Notes: generated by a model not told the origin, from the sequence alone. Shown: positions 8,798 through 18,700, counted from the first letter of the stretch. The stretch is DNA of 64,000 bases from Phycisphaeraceae bacterium (GCA_020639155.1 JACKHF010000001.1:124001-188000); one strand, 5' to 3'. A program made the numbers and translations.

Positions 8798-10516
8798 ATG
8801 CAGACGATCCTCGAAATGGACGAAGGCAATCCCAGACAATCCCGCCGAGACAAACGCCAGTCGCGTAGCGCAGTCGAGGTGAAGTCGATCCTTGAACGCC
8901 AACCGCCGCACTCGCTGTCGGCTGAGATGGCGCTGCTCGGAGCGATCATTGTCGATCCGTCAGCGGTTGCCGAAGTGCTGCCGTATGTGAGTTCGAGCGA
9001 CGATTTCTTCTCAGATTCACACGGCATCATCTTCCGCTCGGTCATCGAACTCTACGAGAAGCACCAGAGTGCAGACCTTGTGCAACTGGTTGAGGCTGTT
9101 ACAAAGCACACCGCGATTGAGAACATCGGCGGGCCGGAGTTTCTGGTCAAACTGGCCGAGGACTCCCCCACCAGCGCCAACGCGAAGTACTACGCGCAGA
9201 TCGTGGCCGCCAAGGCGCGCCTGCGCCAGCTCATCCAAACGGCGGGCACGATCGCCTATGAGGCGCACAGCGCGGGTGAGTACGACGCCGAGGGCGTGCG
9301 TCAGATCATCGACTGGGCTGAGGGCGAGATCTTCAAGATCGCGGAACGCGACGAGAAGTCAGACCCGCAACGACTCAGCGAACTGCTGATGGCCGAGATC
9401 GAACGCATCGAGAAATCTGATGGCACGAGGCTGCTCGGTCTTGCGACCGGGTTCCACGATCTCGACGAGATGCTCTCGGGCCTGAAAGGCGGCGAGATGC
9501 TGGTGCTCGCTGGACGTCCATCGATGGGCAAAACAGCGATCGCACTGAACATGGCTGAGCAGATCGCATTCGGTGGACGAGCGCCCAACGAGCACACGGG
9601 CAATCCAAAGGACCACGTTGCTGTGGGGGTTTTCAGCCTTGAAATGTCAAAGGATGCGGTGACACAGCGCCTTGTCAGTTCATTCACTGGTGCTGATTCA
9701 CAGAAACTCCGCACCGGTGGACTGACAAAGACCGAGTTAACAAGGGTCATCCAGAAATCGTTTATTCTTGGTGAAGCGCCCATCGTCATCGACGACACGC
9801 CTGCTCTTTCTATCCTCGGGCTGCGTGCGCGCGCACGGCGCATGCTCGCACAACACCATGTCAAGTGCCTTGTTGTTGACTATCTCCAGTTGCTCAGCGC
9901 TCCCGGACTCGCACGCGAGTCGCGCCAGGTCGAAGTCTCGGCGATCAGTCGCGGCATCAAGGCGCTTGCGCGTGAACTCAACGTGCCGATCATCACACTT
10001 GCGCAGCTCAACCGCGGAAGCGAGCAGCGAGAGGGGCATCGTCCGCGCATGAGTGATCTGCGCGAATCGGGCTCGATCGAACAGGACGCCGATGTGGTGA
10101 TGCTTATCCATCGCGAGGATTACTACCACCGCAACGATCCGTCGTGGGCGGAAGACCCGGAAAATGCGGATAAGGTCGGCACGGCTGAGTTGCTCGTTGT
10201 CAAACAACGAAACGGCCCCACCGGCGTGGTCAAACTGAAATGGAACGAGAACATCACCCGCTTCGAGAACCGCGTCGGGTATCGGCGTGACGATGTACCC
10301 GACGAGTTCGTGCAGCGAGCACGCACAATCGAGGCAAAGCCTGTTGCTGATACATCGCAGGGAATCGAGTTTCGATCAAGCTTTCGCAAGGTTGACCCGG
10401 ACGAGGCCAATCACCCACCCACACATGATATCAGTGCAGCTGCGCTTCCGCGCGAGCGCGACGAAGATAGAGAAGACACTGACGACGATTTCAGCGATCT
10501 CCCTGTGCCATTCTAG
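8798..10516 (+). CDS. dnaB: Replicative DNA helicase DnaB
   Basis: The hexameric helicase opens the replication fork and recruits primase. An N-terminal helical domain (about 30-135, starting PPHSLSAEMALLGAIIVD) is followed by a linker and the RecA-like ATPase core. The Walker A GRPSMGKTA lies near residue 239. Walker B is in CLVVDYLQLL, and the conserved LKALARELNVPII-like helix and RMSDLRESGSIEQDAD block follow. No intein interrupts the core, a common insertion site in this gene. The acidic C-terminal tail (EDREDTDDDFSDL) is poorly conserved. The frame is open from 8663. The ATG at 8798 has an AAGG 4 nt upstream, and 8774 or 8816 are alternatives. The protein is about 572 residues. Confidence 0.95.
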   Translation: MQTILEMDEGNPRQSRRDKRQSRSAVEVKSILERQPPHSLSAEMALLGAIIVDPSAVAEVLPYVSSSDDFFSDSHGIIFRSVIELYEKHQSADLVQLVEAVTKHTAIENIGGPEFLVKLAEDSPTSANAKYYAQIVAAKARLRQLIQTAGTIAYEAHSAGEYDAEGVRQIIDWAEGEIFKIAERDEKSDPQRLSELLMAEIERIEKSDGTRLLGLATGFHDLDEMLSGLKGGEMLVLAGRPSMGKTAIALNMAEQIAFGGRAPNEHTGNPKDHVAVGVFSLEMSKDAVTQRLVSSFTGADSQKLRTGGLTKTELTRVIQKSFILGEAPIVIDDTPALSILGLRARARRMLAQHHVKCLVVDYLQLLSAPGLARESRQVEVSAISRGIKALARELNVPIITLAQLNRGSEQREGHRPRMSDLRESGSIEQDADVVMLIHREDYYHRNDPSWAEDPENADKVGTAELLVVKQRNGPTGVVKLKWNENITRFENRVGYRRDDVPDEFVQRARTIEAKPVADTSQGIEFRSSFRKVDPDEANHPPTHDISAAALPRERDEDREDTDDDFSDLPVPF

Positions 10517-10576
10517 TTTAGAGATTCATCCCTCCTATTGTCCTGCACCGGTGTCCTGTTGCCGGAAGGAGCCTGC

Positions 10577-12703
10577 ATGTCCCTACGTGCCAAGCTGTTA
10601 ACCGCCCTGCTGCTCGCCTCACTTCTCCCGATGGTCATCATGATGGTGGTCGGGCAAGGATCACTCCGTCTTCTCGGGAGTCGTATCGCATCCGAACAGC
10701 GCAAGGATCTGCTCAACGAGGCAATGCAGCGCCTGCAGTACGACACCGAACGCATTGCCGAGACATTCAACAGATCAACGCGCCAGATCATCTCGGGATG
10801 CATTATCCAGCAACTCGAACTCGAGCAGATGCTCGCGAACGAGCCGAACGAGGCAAACCGCGTCTTTCTGATGACATCCAATGACTTCGCCGAGAACGCG
10901 ACACTCGAGATGGTGCTGCACCCCGAAGCAGACAAGAACACAAGACCCGACCTGATGGTGGCATACGACAGACCTGTTGTTGACCCAAGAGGAGATTCTG
11001 CTGATGATGACGCGCTCCGGCTTGCATCATTGACCGTCGTGCTGAACTCGATCTATTTCTCGCTGAGAGACATCGCAACCTGGCAGTTTGCTGTTCTGAA
11101 GAGCGGATCCAGTGCGTGGTACCCAGGCACACAGCTGCCCGACGGCTTTGATGCGCGCGAGCTCCCATTCATGCAATCCTTCCTTCAACAAATCGCGGCA
11201 GGTGTAGTGAACGGGAATGGAGTTTCAGCTTTTCGAGATCCGCTGACGGGAAAGGTATTGGTCGGACTGGCACGATTCGTGCATGATCCGGAAGGAAACT
11301 ATGTTGGTGTGACGGGAGTGCTGGTCTCGGTCAACTCGTTGCAGAGCTCGTTCACACCGAATCGAGTCTGGCAGCGCGATTCACAGTTCTACATCATCGC
11401 CCGAAACGGTCTGAATGAAAAGGGCGAGCCGTTCATCATCGCCCATCCCGGTCATGAATCATCCGATGTGGAGCAGGGTGAACGGCTGAAAGATCAGTTC
11501 TTCTCGCTTGATACACCAGAAGACACAAAGCTCATCGTTGATGCTCTCCAGAATACGGAAGTGACGATCCACCACGTGACAAAGAACGGGCGCGAGATGC
11601 TTGCTTCAGCCGCAGCAATCGACTTTGCGCGAGACTCTGACGTTGGCATCATTACGATGATCCCGAAAGACGTCGTCACACGTCACGCAGACAACGCCTC
11701 AAAGCAAATTCTCCGCAACATGAAGAGCAGGTTGATTGCGAATCTCGGTATTATTGCAGGCGTGCTCGGTATTGTGATTATCTCGACACTGCTCGGCGTG
11801 CGCCGACTGACGCAACCGATCAACCATCTGATGGATGCTGCACGCAGAATCGCATCGGGTGATCTCGATGCCAAAGCAGATGTGCAGACGGGTGATGAAC
11901 TTCAGGAACTCGCCGAAACGTTCAACACCATGACACCGCGCCTTCGCGACCACATGCGCGTCCGCAGCGCGCTCGATCTTGCGATGGAGGTCCAGCAGCA
12001 TCTGCTCCCAGCGGTTGCACCGAATGTGCCCGGACTCGAACTTGCCGGCAAATCCATCCCGTGCGACGAGGTCGGGGGAGATTACTACGACTTTCTCGAA
12101 GTGGGACCGGTCGACGATGGCCGCGTGGGTATTGCCATCGGTGATGTCACCGGACACGGGATTGCTGCAGCATTGCTCATGACATCCGCCCGCGCGATGC
12201 TCCGATCACGCGCTGGCGAGCACGACGTCGCTGAAACCATGGCGCGACGGGTGACTGATATCAACCGCCAACTCGCTGCAGATGTGTCGCATGGCAGGTT
12301 TATGACACTCTGCTGGATGCTGATGGATGGGCAGGCGCGCACACTACAATGGGTCTGTGCAGGGCACGATCCAACTGTCCTCATATCCCCCAAAGGTACG
12401 ATTGAGCACCTGCACGGCAGCGGCATCCCGCTCGGGATCGAGCCCCACTTCCATTACGAACAGTTCAAGCGGACAAGCATCCAACCCGGCTCGGTCATCA
12501 TGCTTGGCACAGACGGCATCTGGGAGGCGAGGAACGCCGCGGGTGAGATGTTTGGAAAGTCGCGCATGGAGAAGGTTATCCACGATCACATCTCGCGCAG
12601 CGCATCAGACATTCTCGATGCGCTCGTGGATGCTGTCAACACGTTCCGTGGCGACGCTGACGCGCTCGATGACATCACACTCGTTGTCGCGAAGTTTGTG
12701 TAA
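10577..12703 (+). CDS. Membrane receptor with HAMP and SpoIIE-type (PP2C) phosphatase domain
   Basis: The 708-residue protein begins with a membrane helix (about 6-32). An extracytoplasmic Cache-like sensing region follows to about 380, then a second helix (about 385-410) and HAMP (about 410-465). The output is a SpoIIE/RsbU-type PP2C phosphatase. Its metal-binding acids lie in CDEVGGDYYDF, GDVTGHGIAAALL, TDGIWEARN and DDITLVVAK, so it is probably active. Such proteins usually dephosphorylate an anti-sigma-factor antagonist to switch on a stress response; no partner is encoded nearby. The ATG at 10577 has a strong GGAAGGAG upstream. It is convergent with thyX, with 4 nt between the stops. Confidence 0.9.
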   Translation: MSLRAKLLTALLLASLLPMVIMMVVGQGSLRLLGSRIASEQRKDLLNEAMQRLQYDTERIAETFNRSTRQIISGCIIQQLELEQMLANEPNEANRVFLMTSNDFAENATLEMVLHPEADKNTRPDLMVAYDRPVVDPRGDSADDDALRLASLTVVLNSIYFSLRDIATWQFAVLKSGSSAWYPGTQLPDGFDARELPFMQSFLQQIAAGVVNGNGVSAFRDPLTGKVLVGLARFVHDPEGNYVGVTGVLVSVNSLQSSFTPNRVWQRDSQFYIIARNGLNEKGEPFIIAHPGHESSDVEQGERLKDQFFSLDTPEDTKLIVDALQNTEVTIHHVTKNGREMLASAAAIDFARDSDVGIITMIPKDVVTRHADNASKQILRNMKSRLIANLGIIAGVLGIVIISTLLGVRRLTQPINHLMDAARRIASGDLDAKADVQTGDELQELAETFNTMTPRLRDHMRVRSALDLAMEVQQHLLPAVAPNVPGLELAGKSIPCDEVGGDYYDFLEVGPVDDGRVGIAIGDVTGHGIAAALLMTSARAMLRSRAGEHDVAETMARRVTDINRQLAADVSHGRFMTLCWMLMDGQARTLQWVCAGHDPTVLISPKGTIEHLHGSGIPLGIEPHFHYEQFKRTSIQPGSVIMLGTDGIWEARNAAGEMFGKSRMEKVIHDHISRSASDILDALVDAVNTFRGDADALDDITLVVAKFV

Positions 12704-12707
12704 GTGT

Positions 12708-13691
12708 TCACGCCTGTGCGCGTTCGAAGCCGAGAGCTGCGCGTTTCGCATCCCACTCTGCCTGCTCGCGCTTATTGGTTGTCTTCAACTCGATCTCGCA
12801 CGATTTTTCGCAACTCTTTGCCTGCTCGCGGATCGCCTCGATCTCAAGTCGCGTCAGATGGACGGATTCGAGTTCGTAGTCACGCCACGCTTCGATTGTG
12901 AATGGGCACAACGGCTCGATCAACTGGCACATCGCCTCGGCGTAATCGCGGATCTCCTTCTGCGCGTGCGAGTCCATGCGCAGCGACAGGAATCGGAGCG
13001 TGTTGTGCAAGTCGCACTTCCAGTACCACTGCGTGAACACGCTCTGCGGGAGCGCGATGCGAGCAAGTTCGCGGCTCACACCCTTCTCCATGAGTTGCTG
13101 GTACTCCTCGTAGAGGGCTTCGGCACGATCGAGGTACTCGAAGAACGAACCTTCCGTCTGCGAACCTGCGGGAATCGTTTCCTCACCTCCCTGCTTGTTC
13201 GTGGTGCTCTGCAGTCGCACGCCGCCAGCATCCGGGCGATAGAAATGATCCGGCATTTCTGAGTATCTGCCGGAGTACTCGTTCACGTTCGCGGTGCGAT
13301 GGCGGATCCACTGGCGAGCCACAAAGATCGGCATCGACACGTGGAACTTGAACTCCACCATCTCAAACGGCGTGGTGTGGCGATGACGCAGCAGATACCG
13401 AATCAGACCACGATCCTCGTGCACCTTCTTCGTGCCCGCGCCATACGACACGCGGGCTGCCTGCACGATCGCTGCATCTGCACTCGCGGTACCATTATCT
13501 GCCGGCTCAACGAGTCGCGGCATGACATCAACGAGCGCAACAAATCCGTGCTCACCAATCCTGATATGTCTGCGAGAATCCCCACCCATCAGATCAACAA
13601 GCCCCGACGCGGGTGTTGTCTGCTCTACTGGACGAAGTGTTTTCACAACACCGGAGGGACTGGAGTGGAGCGAATCGGATGGGGTACTCAT
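12708..13691 (-). CDS. thyX: Flavin-dependent thymidylate synthase
   Basis: The enzyme methylates dUMP to dTMP with methylene-tetrahydrofolate, using FAD and NADPH. The family signature R-H-R-x7-S is present at 130-140. The second conserved block (RIALPQSVFTQWYWKCDLHN) and the helix with FLSLRMDSHAQKEIRDYA are also clear. At 327 residues it is longer than the compact 220-250-residue forms. The extra length is an unstructured 40-residue start and a charged C-terminal tail (SCEKSCEIELK...) outside the catalytic core. It implies that thymidylate synthesis here can run without ThyA. The gene is 9 nt downstream of the YihY gene and may be co-transcribed with it. Confidence 0.95.
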   Translation of the reverse strand: MSTPSDSLHSSPSGVVKTLRPVEQTTPASGLVDLMGGDSRRHIRIGEHGFVALVDVMPRLVEPADNGTASADAAIVQAARVSYGAGTKKVHEDRGLIRYLLRHRHTTPFEMVEFKFHVSMPIFVARQWIRHRTANVNEYSGRYSEMPDHFYRPDAGGVRLQSTTNKQGGEETIPAGSQTEGSFFEYLDRAEALYEEYQQLMEKGVSRELARIALPQSVFTQWYWKCDLHNTLRFLSLRMDSHAQKEIRDYAEAMCQLIEPLCPFTIEAWRDYELESVHLTRLEIEAIREQAKSCEKSCEIELKTTNKREQAEWDAKRAALGFERAQA

Positions 13692-13700
13692 GCTGCCAGT

Positions 13701-15245
13701 CTAGGAGGCAGGAACTGGCTCGCCTCCGGGTTGAGAAGCGGCTGTGGGCTGGGTGTCCCTTGGCACTTCTTCGCGATGCAAACAATCCGCGATCGTTTTG
13801 CCCGCGATGGCATCCCGCATCGATCGCATGATTCTCGTCGAGGCAGGGAGAACAGAATCGGGGAGAGTCCCTTCATTCGAAGTACTGTCGGTTGTGCTCG
13901 AAAGCACATCAGCAATAAGCACCTTGCCCGCTGGTCTGGCAAGCACCCACGACGGATCATCGTCGGCATCGCGCGTCTCCACCCGACGGACCAGTTCGGC
14001 CCGCTCGAAACGTTCCAGCATCAACGTGCAGACATCGTTCGGCATTGACAGGCGCTGGGCTGCTTCTTCAGCATCAACAGCATTTCCAACCTCGAAGCGT
14101 TCCGCCAGCAGCACCGCGAGATCGATCGACCGCGACGCATCCACAACGGACGGCCCGGACTGATTGTCAGACACGCTGCTGCGCGATGATGACGCGTACT
14201 GCAAGCCGTAACTCACTTGCAATCCAAACAGCACGACCAGCCACGTCAAGTACACCCACAGAATGAACAATGGCACGATCGCAATTGATCCATAAATGTA
14301 CTGGTACGACGTCGAGAACGAGAGATAGCGCGTGAACCCCCACTTGCCCGCTTCCCAAAGCACCGCTGCAACAACCGCACCAATAACAGCGGGCCCGAAC
14401 GGCACGCGCACGTTCGGAATCGTCTTATAGGTAAACAGCAGCAGCGCGCTGGAGATCGCAACCGTCGTCAGATATCCGAGCAATCCAAATGCGAATCCCT
14501 GTCTACTGAACACGCCATCCTCAGCAGCAAAGCTGTTGAGAAGGTTGGTGAACGTCTGCCCAACATAAAAACTGGCAACAAGGAATATCACGCCAAGCGT
14601 CAGGACAGACCAGTACTGCGTCACACGACGCACCCACGACCTGCCCCGTTGCGCGTGATAGATCTGATTGAATGCGCGTTCGAGTTCCACAAGCATCGAA
14701 ATCGCCGCGTAAACCAACAACAGTACACCGAACCCACCGATCGCACCGAATGGAATTTTCGCAAAGTGCGCAAGAATACCGTCAATCACTGAGTCAATGG
14801 ATGTCTGGGAAAGCTCAGCGTTCTCAGGTTCTGTTCCTTGTGTCTCAAGCAGTTCCGCTCCAGGCTCATACGACACTTCGCCCGGAGGAGACATGAAACT
14901 GAACGTCCGTGCGGCACGATCTTCCGGGATCAGATCGAGCGTCTTTCTACTTGCTCCAGAGTCAACCTCAACCAAGGGTCGCAATCCCAGAAAGTCGACC
15001 GCGCTGTTCATGCGATTGCGCAACTCGGTCTCGTCGACGATGAGTAGTCTCAGCACAACCAAGCCAATGATGATGACCGGCACAAGAGCAAAGATAGTGC
15101 GGTAGGCAAGCGCAGCTGCCATCTGCGGCAGACGGGACTTATAAAGCCCACGCGCGGCTTGCACCGCAACCGGACCGAACTGATGTGAGAGTTTTCTGAC
15201 CGATTCGAGCACGGGATGTCCTACAGATCGCGGTTGTGCGCACAA
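13701..15245 (-). CDS. YihY/BrkB-family inner-membrane protein with C-terminal winged-helix-like extension
   Basis: The N-terminal 340 residues contain about six membrane helices with the conserved AALAYRTIFALVP start and the RAFNQIYHAQRGRSW and FILWVYLTWLVVLFG blocks of the YihY family. This family was once mis-called RNase BN. It is thought to be a membrane transporter or envelope protein, with no settled function. A roughly 90-residue insert between the first and second helices (about 80-165) is predicted to be outside. After residue 375 there is a cytoplasmic region that reads like a winged-helix domain (LLAERFEVG, EEAAQRLSMP, LERFERAELV), also seen in some longer family members. ThyX follows 9 nt downstream. 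Confidence 0.85.
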   Translation of the reverse strand: MCAQPRSVGHPVLESVRKLSHQFGPVAVQAARGLYKSRLPQMAAALAYRTIFALVPVIIIGLVVLRLLIVDETELRNRMNSAVDFLGLRPLVEVDSGASRKTLDLIPEDRAARTFSFMSPPGEVSYEPGAELLETQGTEPENAELSQTSIDSVIDGILAHFAKIPFGAIGGFGVLLLVYAAISMLVELERAFNQIYHAQRGRSWVRRVTQYWSVLTLGVIFLVASFYVGQTFTNLLNSFAAEDGVFSRQGFAFGLLGYLTTVAISSALLLFTYKTIPNVRVPFGPAVIGAVVAAVLWEAGKWGFTRYLSFSTSYQYIYGSIAIVPLFILWVYLTWLVVLFGLQVSYGLQYASSSRSSVSDNQSGPSVVDASRSIDLAVLLAERFEVGNAVDAEEAAQRLSMPNDVCTLMLERFERAELVRRVETRDADDDPSWVLARPAGKVLIADVLSSTTDSTSNEGTLPDSVLPASTRIMRSMRDAIAGKTIADCLHREEVPRDTQPTAASQPGGEPVPAS

Positions 15246-15323
15246 TCACCCTTTGTCCCCGTGCACACATCGGACTATCTGACGACTCTGCTGGAATGAA
15301 CCGCGGGCATCGCCCGAGGTCCA

Positions 15324-16133
15324 TTATGCAGCGTCCGCGATGGGAGGCTCGCCCAGTCCGACGACACCATCATAGGTAACCATGAAAAAGTCACGCGAGA
15401 TCGGGTATGGCAGGCGTTCGTAGTCCTGCTCGACGCGATCGTGCAGGCGGTCCAGGAAATCTGTTGGGCCATCAGACAAGGCAACGAACATGTCACGCGC
15501 AGGAACCGCAACAAGGAAGTTGGGTCCGAGCGCATCGATCAAACGCGTGTGCAATCCCGGCAGGAGCAGACGTGCAGCGTCGTACCCGTCCTGCTCTGAA
15601 AGAATAGCAGCGCGACCACCTTCCTTGGATTCCACAATCTGAAACTCAAGTTGCGGCACATATTCTGCCAGATTCTTGCGTGCGATCTCATCGAGTTCAT
15701 CGACTGATACACCCCAGCGGACCATCTGCTCGGTGGTCACACTGACGGTCATCTGTGGCAGATCGATGACAAAGACGATCACGGTATCGTTGACATATGG
15801 CACGTGCGCAACAAGTTCACGAGACAGATGCTGGAAGATGGAATCGGGCTGGATGCGCGGCATGATGCGTGTACGTGCAAACTCGAACGATGCATTGTTC
15901 AAATCTGCAACATCCGCATTGAACAACTGATTGAGGTAGTGGCCCACAATCTCCTCGCCGCGATCCGGCTCGTGGGAGACCATGCGATGCAGATTCAGAA
16001 GGTCGAGGCGTCGACCATCGATGATCAGTTCGGATGCACCTTCCAGTTCAACCACAAAGCTCGGCTGGAGTTTGCGCAGCATCTCTGCAACTCGCTCAGC
16101 GAATGGTTGAAGTTCGTGCGGCATGTGACCCAT
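15324..16133 (-). CDS. DUF1444-family (YtpQ-like) protein
   Basis: The 270-residue soluble protein has the layout of the DUF1444 family: an N-terminal FAERVAEMLRKL helix, a strand pair around LIIDGRRLDLLNLHRMV, then RTRIMPRIQPDSIF and the C-terminal PYPISRDFFMVTYDGVVGL. The biochemical role of the family is unknown. The ATG at 16133 is chosen because GGAGG lies 8 nt upstream, and an internal ATG 9 nt further is possible. The frame runs to 16214 without support. It lies upstream of and in line with the YihY gene, but about 80 nt apart. No signal peptide or membrane segment was seen. Confidence 0.75.
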   Translation of the reverse strand: MGHMPHELQPFAERVAEMLRKLQPSFVVELEGASELIIDGRRLDLLNLHRMVSHEPDRGEEIVGHYLNQLFNADVADLNNASFEFARTRIMPRIQPDSIFQHLSRELVAHVPYVNDTVIVFVIDLPQMTVSVTTEQMVRWGVSVDELDEIARKNLAEYVPQLEFQIVESKEGGRAAILSEQDGYDAARLLLPGLHTRLIDALGPNFLVAVPARDMFVALSDGPTDFLDRLHDRVEQDYERLPYPISRDFFMVTYDGVVGLGEPPIADAA

Positions 16134-16633
16134 GAGCTTCGCCTCCGTCCCAGTCCGGCAGATCGCCCTTGTGGCTGCGAGCCCCCTCGCACACGACCAC
16201 CACACAGCGACCATCCGGCCGGCAACACACGCTCATCGGCGGGCATTGGAGGCGTGTGAACCCAGAACGCTCTCGAACTTTCCAAGCCCCCTGCATAACC
16301 GGTGTGAAGGTCGCAGCCGATCCGATACACGGACTCGCCCGGCGTGCACTCCCCCAGTTTCAGCCAACAAACGCATATTTGACGGCCCGTACTCGAACGA
16401 CAGGCTGTAACGGTTGTTGGGTATGTGTCATCGGAAGGGCTCGAATTGTGCTTTTGGTACAGACGGGGTAGAATCGGCGTTTGGATCGCTGTGGCGCATG
16501 GCATCTCAGGGCGGAGGTTTTCCGTCAGGTCAGCCCCACCAGCAATGCCGACACATTGTGCCCACGACGGGCATCACACACGGCCGAACCCGGTTTCATC
16601 CACTGCGATCGGGGCGACTTTGGAGAATGACAC
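16134..16633. other. Gene-poor stretch between DUF1444 gene and acpP
   Basis: About 500 nt contain no reading frame I can support. Several short frames are open on both strands, but none has a ribosome site together with a protein-like composition. The best, on the minus strand at roughly 16210-16370, starts MRLLAETGG and would be under 50 residues. The region must hold the promoters of the leftward DUF1444 gene and the rightward acpP gene. No hairpin terminator was found in it. Confidence 0.5.
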
Positions 16634-16882
16634 GTGACCGAGCAGGAAATTGAAGCAAAGGTGATCGATATTGTCGTCGAGAAACTCAATGTTGATCGTG
16701 ACAAGATCACGCGCGACACGACCTTCCAGGAAGATCTCAACGCAGACAGTCTTGATCAGGTCGAACTCATCATGGAGTTTGAGGACAAGTTTGACACCTC
16801 AATTCCTGATTCCGAAGCTGAGAAGATCAAGACTGTTGGTCAGGCAATTGACGTCATCAAGGATGTCAACGGAATCTCGTAA
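16634..16882 (+). CDS. acpP: Acyl carrier protein
   Basis: The 82-residue acidic protein carries growing fatty-acyl chains as thioesters on a phosphopantetheine arm. The attachment serine is Ser39 in the DSLDQVELIM motif, and the rest is the usual four-helix pattern. The start is GTG at 16634. It is preceded by GGAGA about 7 nt upstream, and no in-frame ATG gives the full first helix. A clear terminator separates it from fabF, so acpP probably also has its own short, abundant transcript. Confidence 0.95.
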   Translation: MTEQEIEAKVIDIVVEKLNVDRDKITRDTTFQEDLNADSLDQVELIMEFEDKFDTSIPDSEAEKIKTVGQAIDVIKDVNGIS

Positions 16883-16924
16883 TCTGTGCGTCGTTCCATA
16901 CGATAACAGATCACGCAACTGACG

Positions 16925-16949
16925 AAGGTCCGGTCCAACCGGGCCTTTT
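16925..16949 (+). terminator. Rho-independent terminator after acpP
   Basis: A 10-bp stem (AAGGTCCGGT / ACCGGGCCTT, one G-T pair) with a 3-nt loop is followed by a short T run. It lies 43 nt after the acpP stop and 110 nt before the fabF start. Confidence 0.8.
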
Positions 16950-17058
16950 CTGCGCTGTTTCCGCACACTTCGATGCCAGGTTGCCCTGATCTGTGTCGAT
17001 TGCACCAATGCAAGAGACCCCATCGCCCCATCCATCCAGAGGCCGTACCATCAAAGCG

Positions 17059-18342
17059 ATGACCAGCCGTACGCAGCAGCATCACAGGGTCGTGATCACA
17101 GGCATGGGTGCTGTGACGAATCTCGGCCAGACCGCGCCAGAGACGTGGGATGCAATGCGCGCAGGCCGCAACGGCATCTCGTTAATCGAGGCGCCGTTTA
17201 TACATGAGTATGACGGCTGGTCGGTCAAGATTGCTGGTCAGGTCAAAGACTTTGATTTCAGTGTGGCAATAGATCCTCGCGACGCACGCAAGCTGGATCG
17301 CTCAACCCAACTGGGCATGGTCGCTGCGGAAGAGGCTGTGAAGCAATCCGGGCTTGATTTTAATACTGGTCCATTCGAGCGCCGCGGCGTTGTTGTCGGC
17401 TCCGGGGTTGGTGGAATCATCACTATTGAGGAAGGATTCATTGTTCTGACCCAGAAAGGGCCGGGAAGAATCAATCCCTTCACCGTACCACGCCTCATGG
17501 TCAACGCCACCAGCGGCAATGTCTCAATCCGCTACAACCTGCAGGGCCCCGCGTCTGCACATGCGACAGCCTGTGCCAGCTCGGGTCATGCGATGCTGGA
17601 TGCTGCGGGGTACATCAGGCGTGGACAGGCGGATGTCATGCTCGCTGGCGGCACAGAAGCAGCCGTGTCAGCACTGTGCATCGGTGCGTTCATGACCATG
17701 AAAGCACTCTCCACCCGCAACGACGCTCCTGAGAAGGCGTCGCGCCCGTTCGACTTGAATCGTGACGGGTTTGTGCTCGCCGAAGGCGCAGGCATGGTTG
17801 TGCTGGAGAGTGAGGAACACGCAAAGGCTCGTGGAGCGATCATCCTCGGCGAACTCGTTGGTGGAGCCAACAGTTCGGATGCCAGCCACATCACTGCACC
17901 CAACGCCGAGGGCAGGGGCGCTGCACGATCGATGCAATGGGCACTGCAGGATGCTGGCCTGAACCTGGAAGACATCGATTACATCAACGCCCATGGCACA
18001 TCCACACCACTCGGCGATAGCGCAGAGGTCCATGCTGTCTTGTCGGTCTTTGGCGATCACGCACGACGCAGCGCGGGTGGCAAACTCCTGATGAGTTCCA
18101 CCAAGTCCATTCACGGGCACTGTCTCGGTGCATCGGGTGCTGTCGAAACTGTCGCATGCATCGGTGCGCTTCAGCACGGCATCATCCCCCCGACCATGAA
18201 TCTAGACAACCAGGATCCAGGGTTCGACATGGATCTTGTTGCCAATCAAGCTCGCGAGCGATCAATCAAGTACGCGATGAACAACACGTTCGGGTTCGGC
18301 GGCCACAACGTCGCGATGATCTTCGGTCGGTACGACGGCTAA
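17059..18342 (+). CDS. fabF: Beta-ketoacyl-ACP synthase II
   Basis: This condensing enzyme elongates fatty acids by joining malonyl-ACP to acyl-ACP. The catalytic Cys-His-His triad is visible: Cys172 in TACASSGHAM, His312 in NAHGTSTPLGD and His352 in KSIHGHCLGASG. The length of 427 residues fits once the ATG at 17059 is used. The frame also opens at a GTG at 16993 and an ATG at 17008, but those add a proline-rich start outside the family. No strong ribosome site precedes 17059. The gene follows acpP in the classic order but is separated from it by a terminator. Confidence 0.93.
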   Translation: MTSRTQQHHRVVITGMGAVTNLGQTAPETWDAMRAGRNGISLIEAPFIHEYDGWSVKIAGQVKDFDFSVAIDPRDARKLDRSTQLGMVAAEEAVKQSGLDFNTGPFERRGVVVGSGVGGIITIEEGFIVLTQKGPGRINPFTVPRLMVNATSGNVSIRYNLQGPASAHATACASSGHAMLDAAGYIRRGQADVMLAGGTEAAVSALCIGAFMTMKALSTRNDAPEKASRPFDLNRDGFVLAEGAGMVVLESEEHAKARGAIILGELVGGANSSDASHITAPNAEGRGAARSMQWALQDAGLNLEDIDYINAHGTSTPLGDSAEVHAVLSVFGDHARRSAGGKLLMSSTKSIHGHCLGASGAVETVACIGALQHGIIPPTMNLDNQDPGFDMDLVANQARERSIKYAMNNTFGFGGHNVAMIFGRYDG

Positions 18343-18373
18343 CAAGCAAGCAGATAACGCTCGTCCAAACGAA

Positions 18374-18400
18374 AAACCCGCGTGATCAACGCGGGTTTCT
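18374..18400. terminator. Bidirectional terminator between fabF and rpsT
   Basis: A perfect 10-bp stem (AAACCCGCGT / ACGCGGGTTT) with a 5-nt loop is flanked by A and T runs. It can end both converging transcripts. Confidence 0.88.
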
Positions 18401-18424
18401 TTATCTTCATCGACTGCCGGAAAC

Positions 18425-18700
18425 TTACTTCGCGGCGAGTGCGCGTTCCTTCAGCTTCGCGTTCAGGCGGCTCTTGCGACGTGCTGCCTGATTCTTGTGG
18501 ATCACGCCGTTCTGAGCTGTCTTGTCGATCGTGCTCGCAGCGGTGCGGAACGCGGACTGTGCGTCCTCCAGCGAACCGTGGGCCAGCTTCTCAGAGAAAT
18601 CCTTGATCGCAGTACGCATCGCGCGAAGGCGCCAGCGGTTGCGGGCACGACGCTTCTCGTTGGTGATGATGCGCTTCTTTGCTGATTTGGTGTTTGCCAT
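18425..18700 (-). CDS. rpsT: 30S ribosomal protein S20
   Basis: The 91-residue, Lys/Arg/Ala-rich helical protein begins MANTKSAKKRI and contains the family blocks KRRARNRWRLRAMRT and GVIHKNQAARRKSRLNAKL. It binds 16S rRNA early in small-subunit assembly. The ATG at 18700 has AAGGAAG about 11 nt upstream. It is a single-gene unit ending in the shared bidirectional terminator. Confidence 0.97.
   Translation of the reverse strand: MANTKSAKKRIITNEKRRARNRWRLRAMRTAIKDFSEKLAHGSLEDAQSAFRTAASTIDKTAQNGVIHKNQAARRKSRLNAKLKERALAAK

Noticed and set aside
16134..16633. A small gene between the DUF1444 gene and acpP
   Set aside because: No frame has both a ribosome site and a plausible protein composition.
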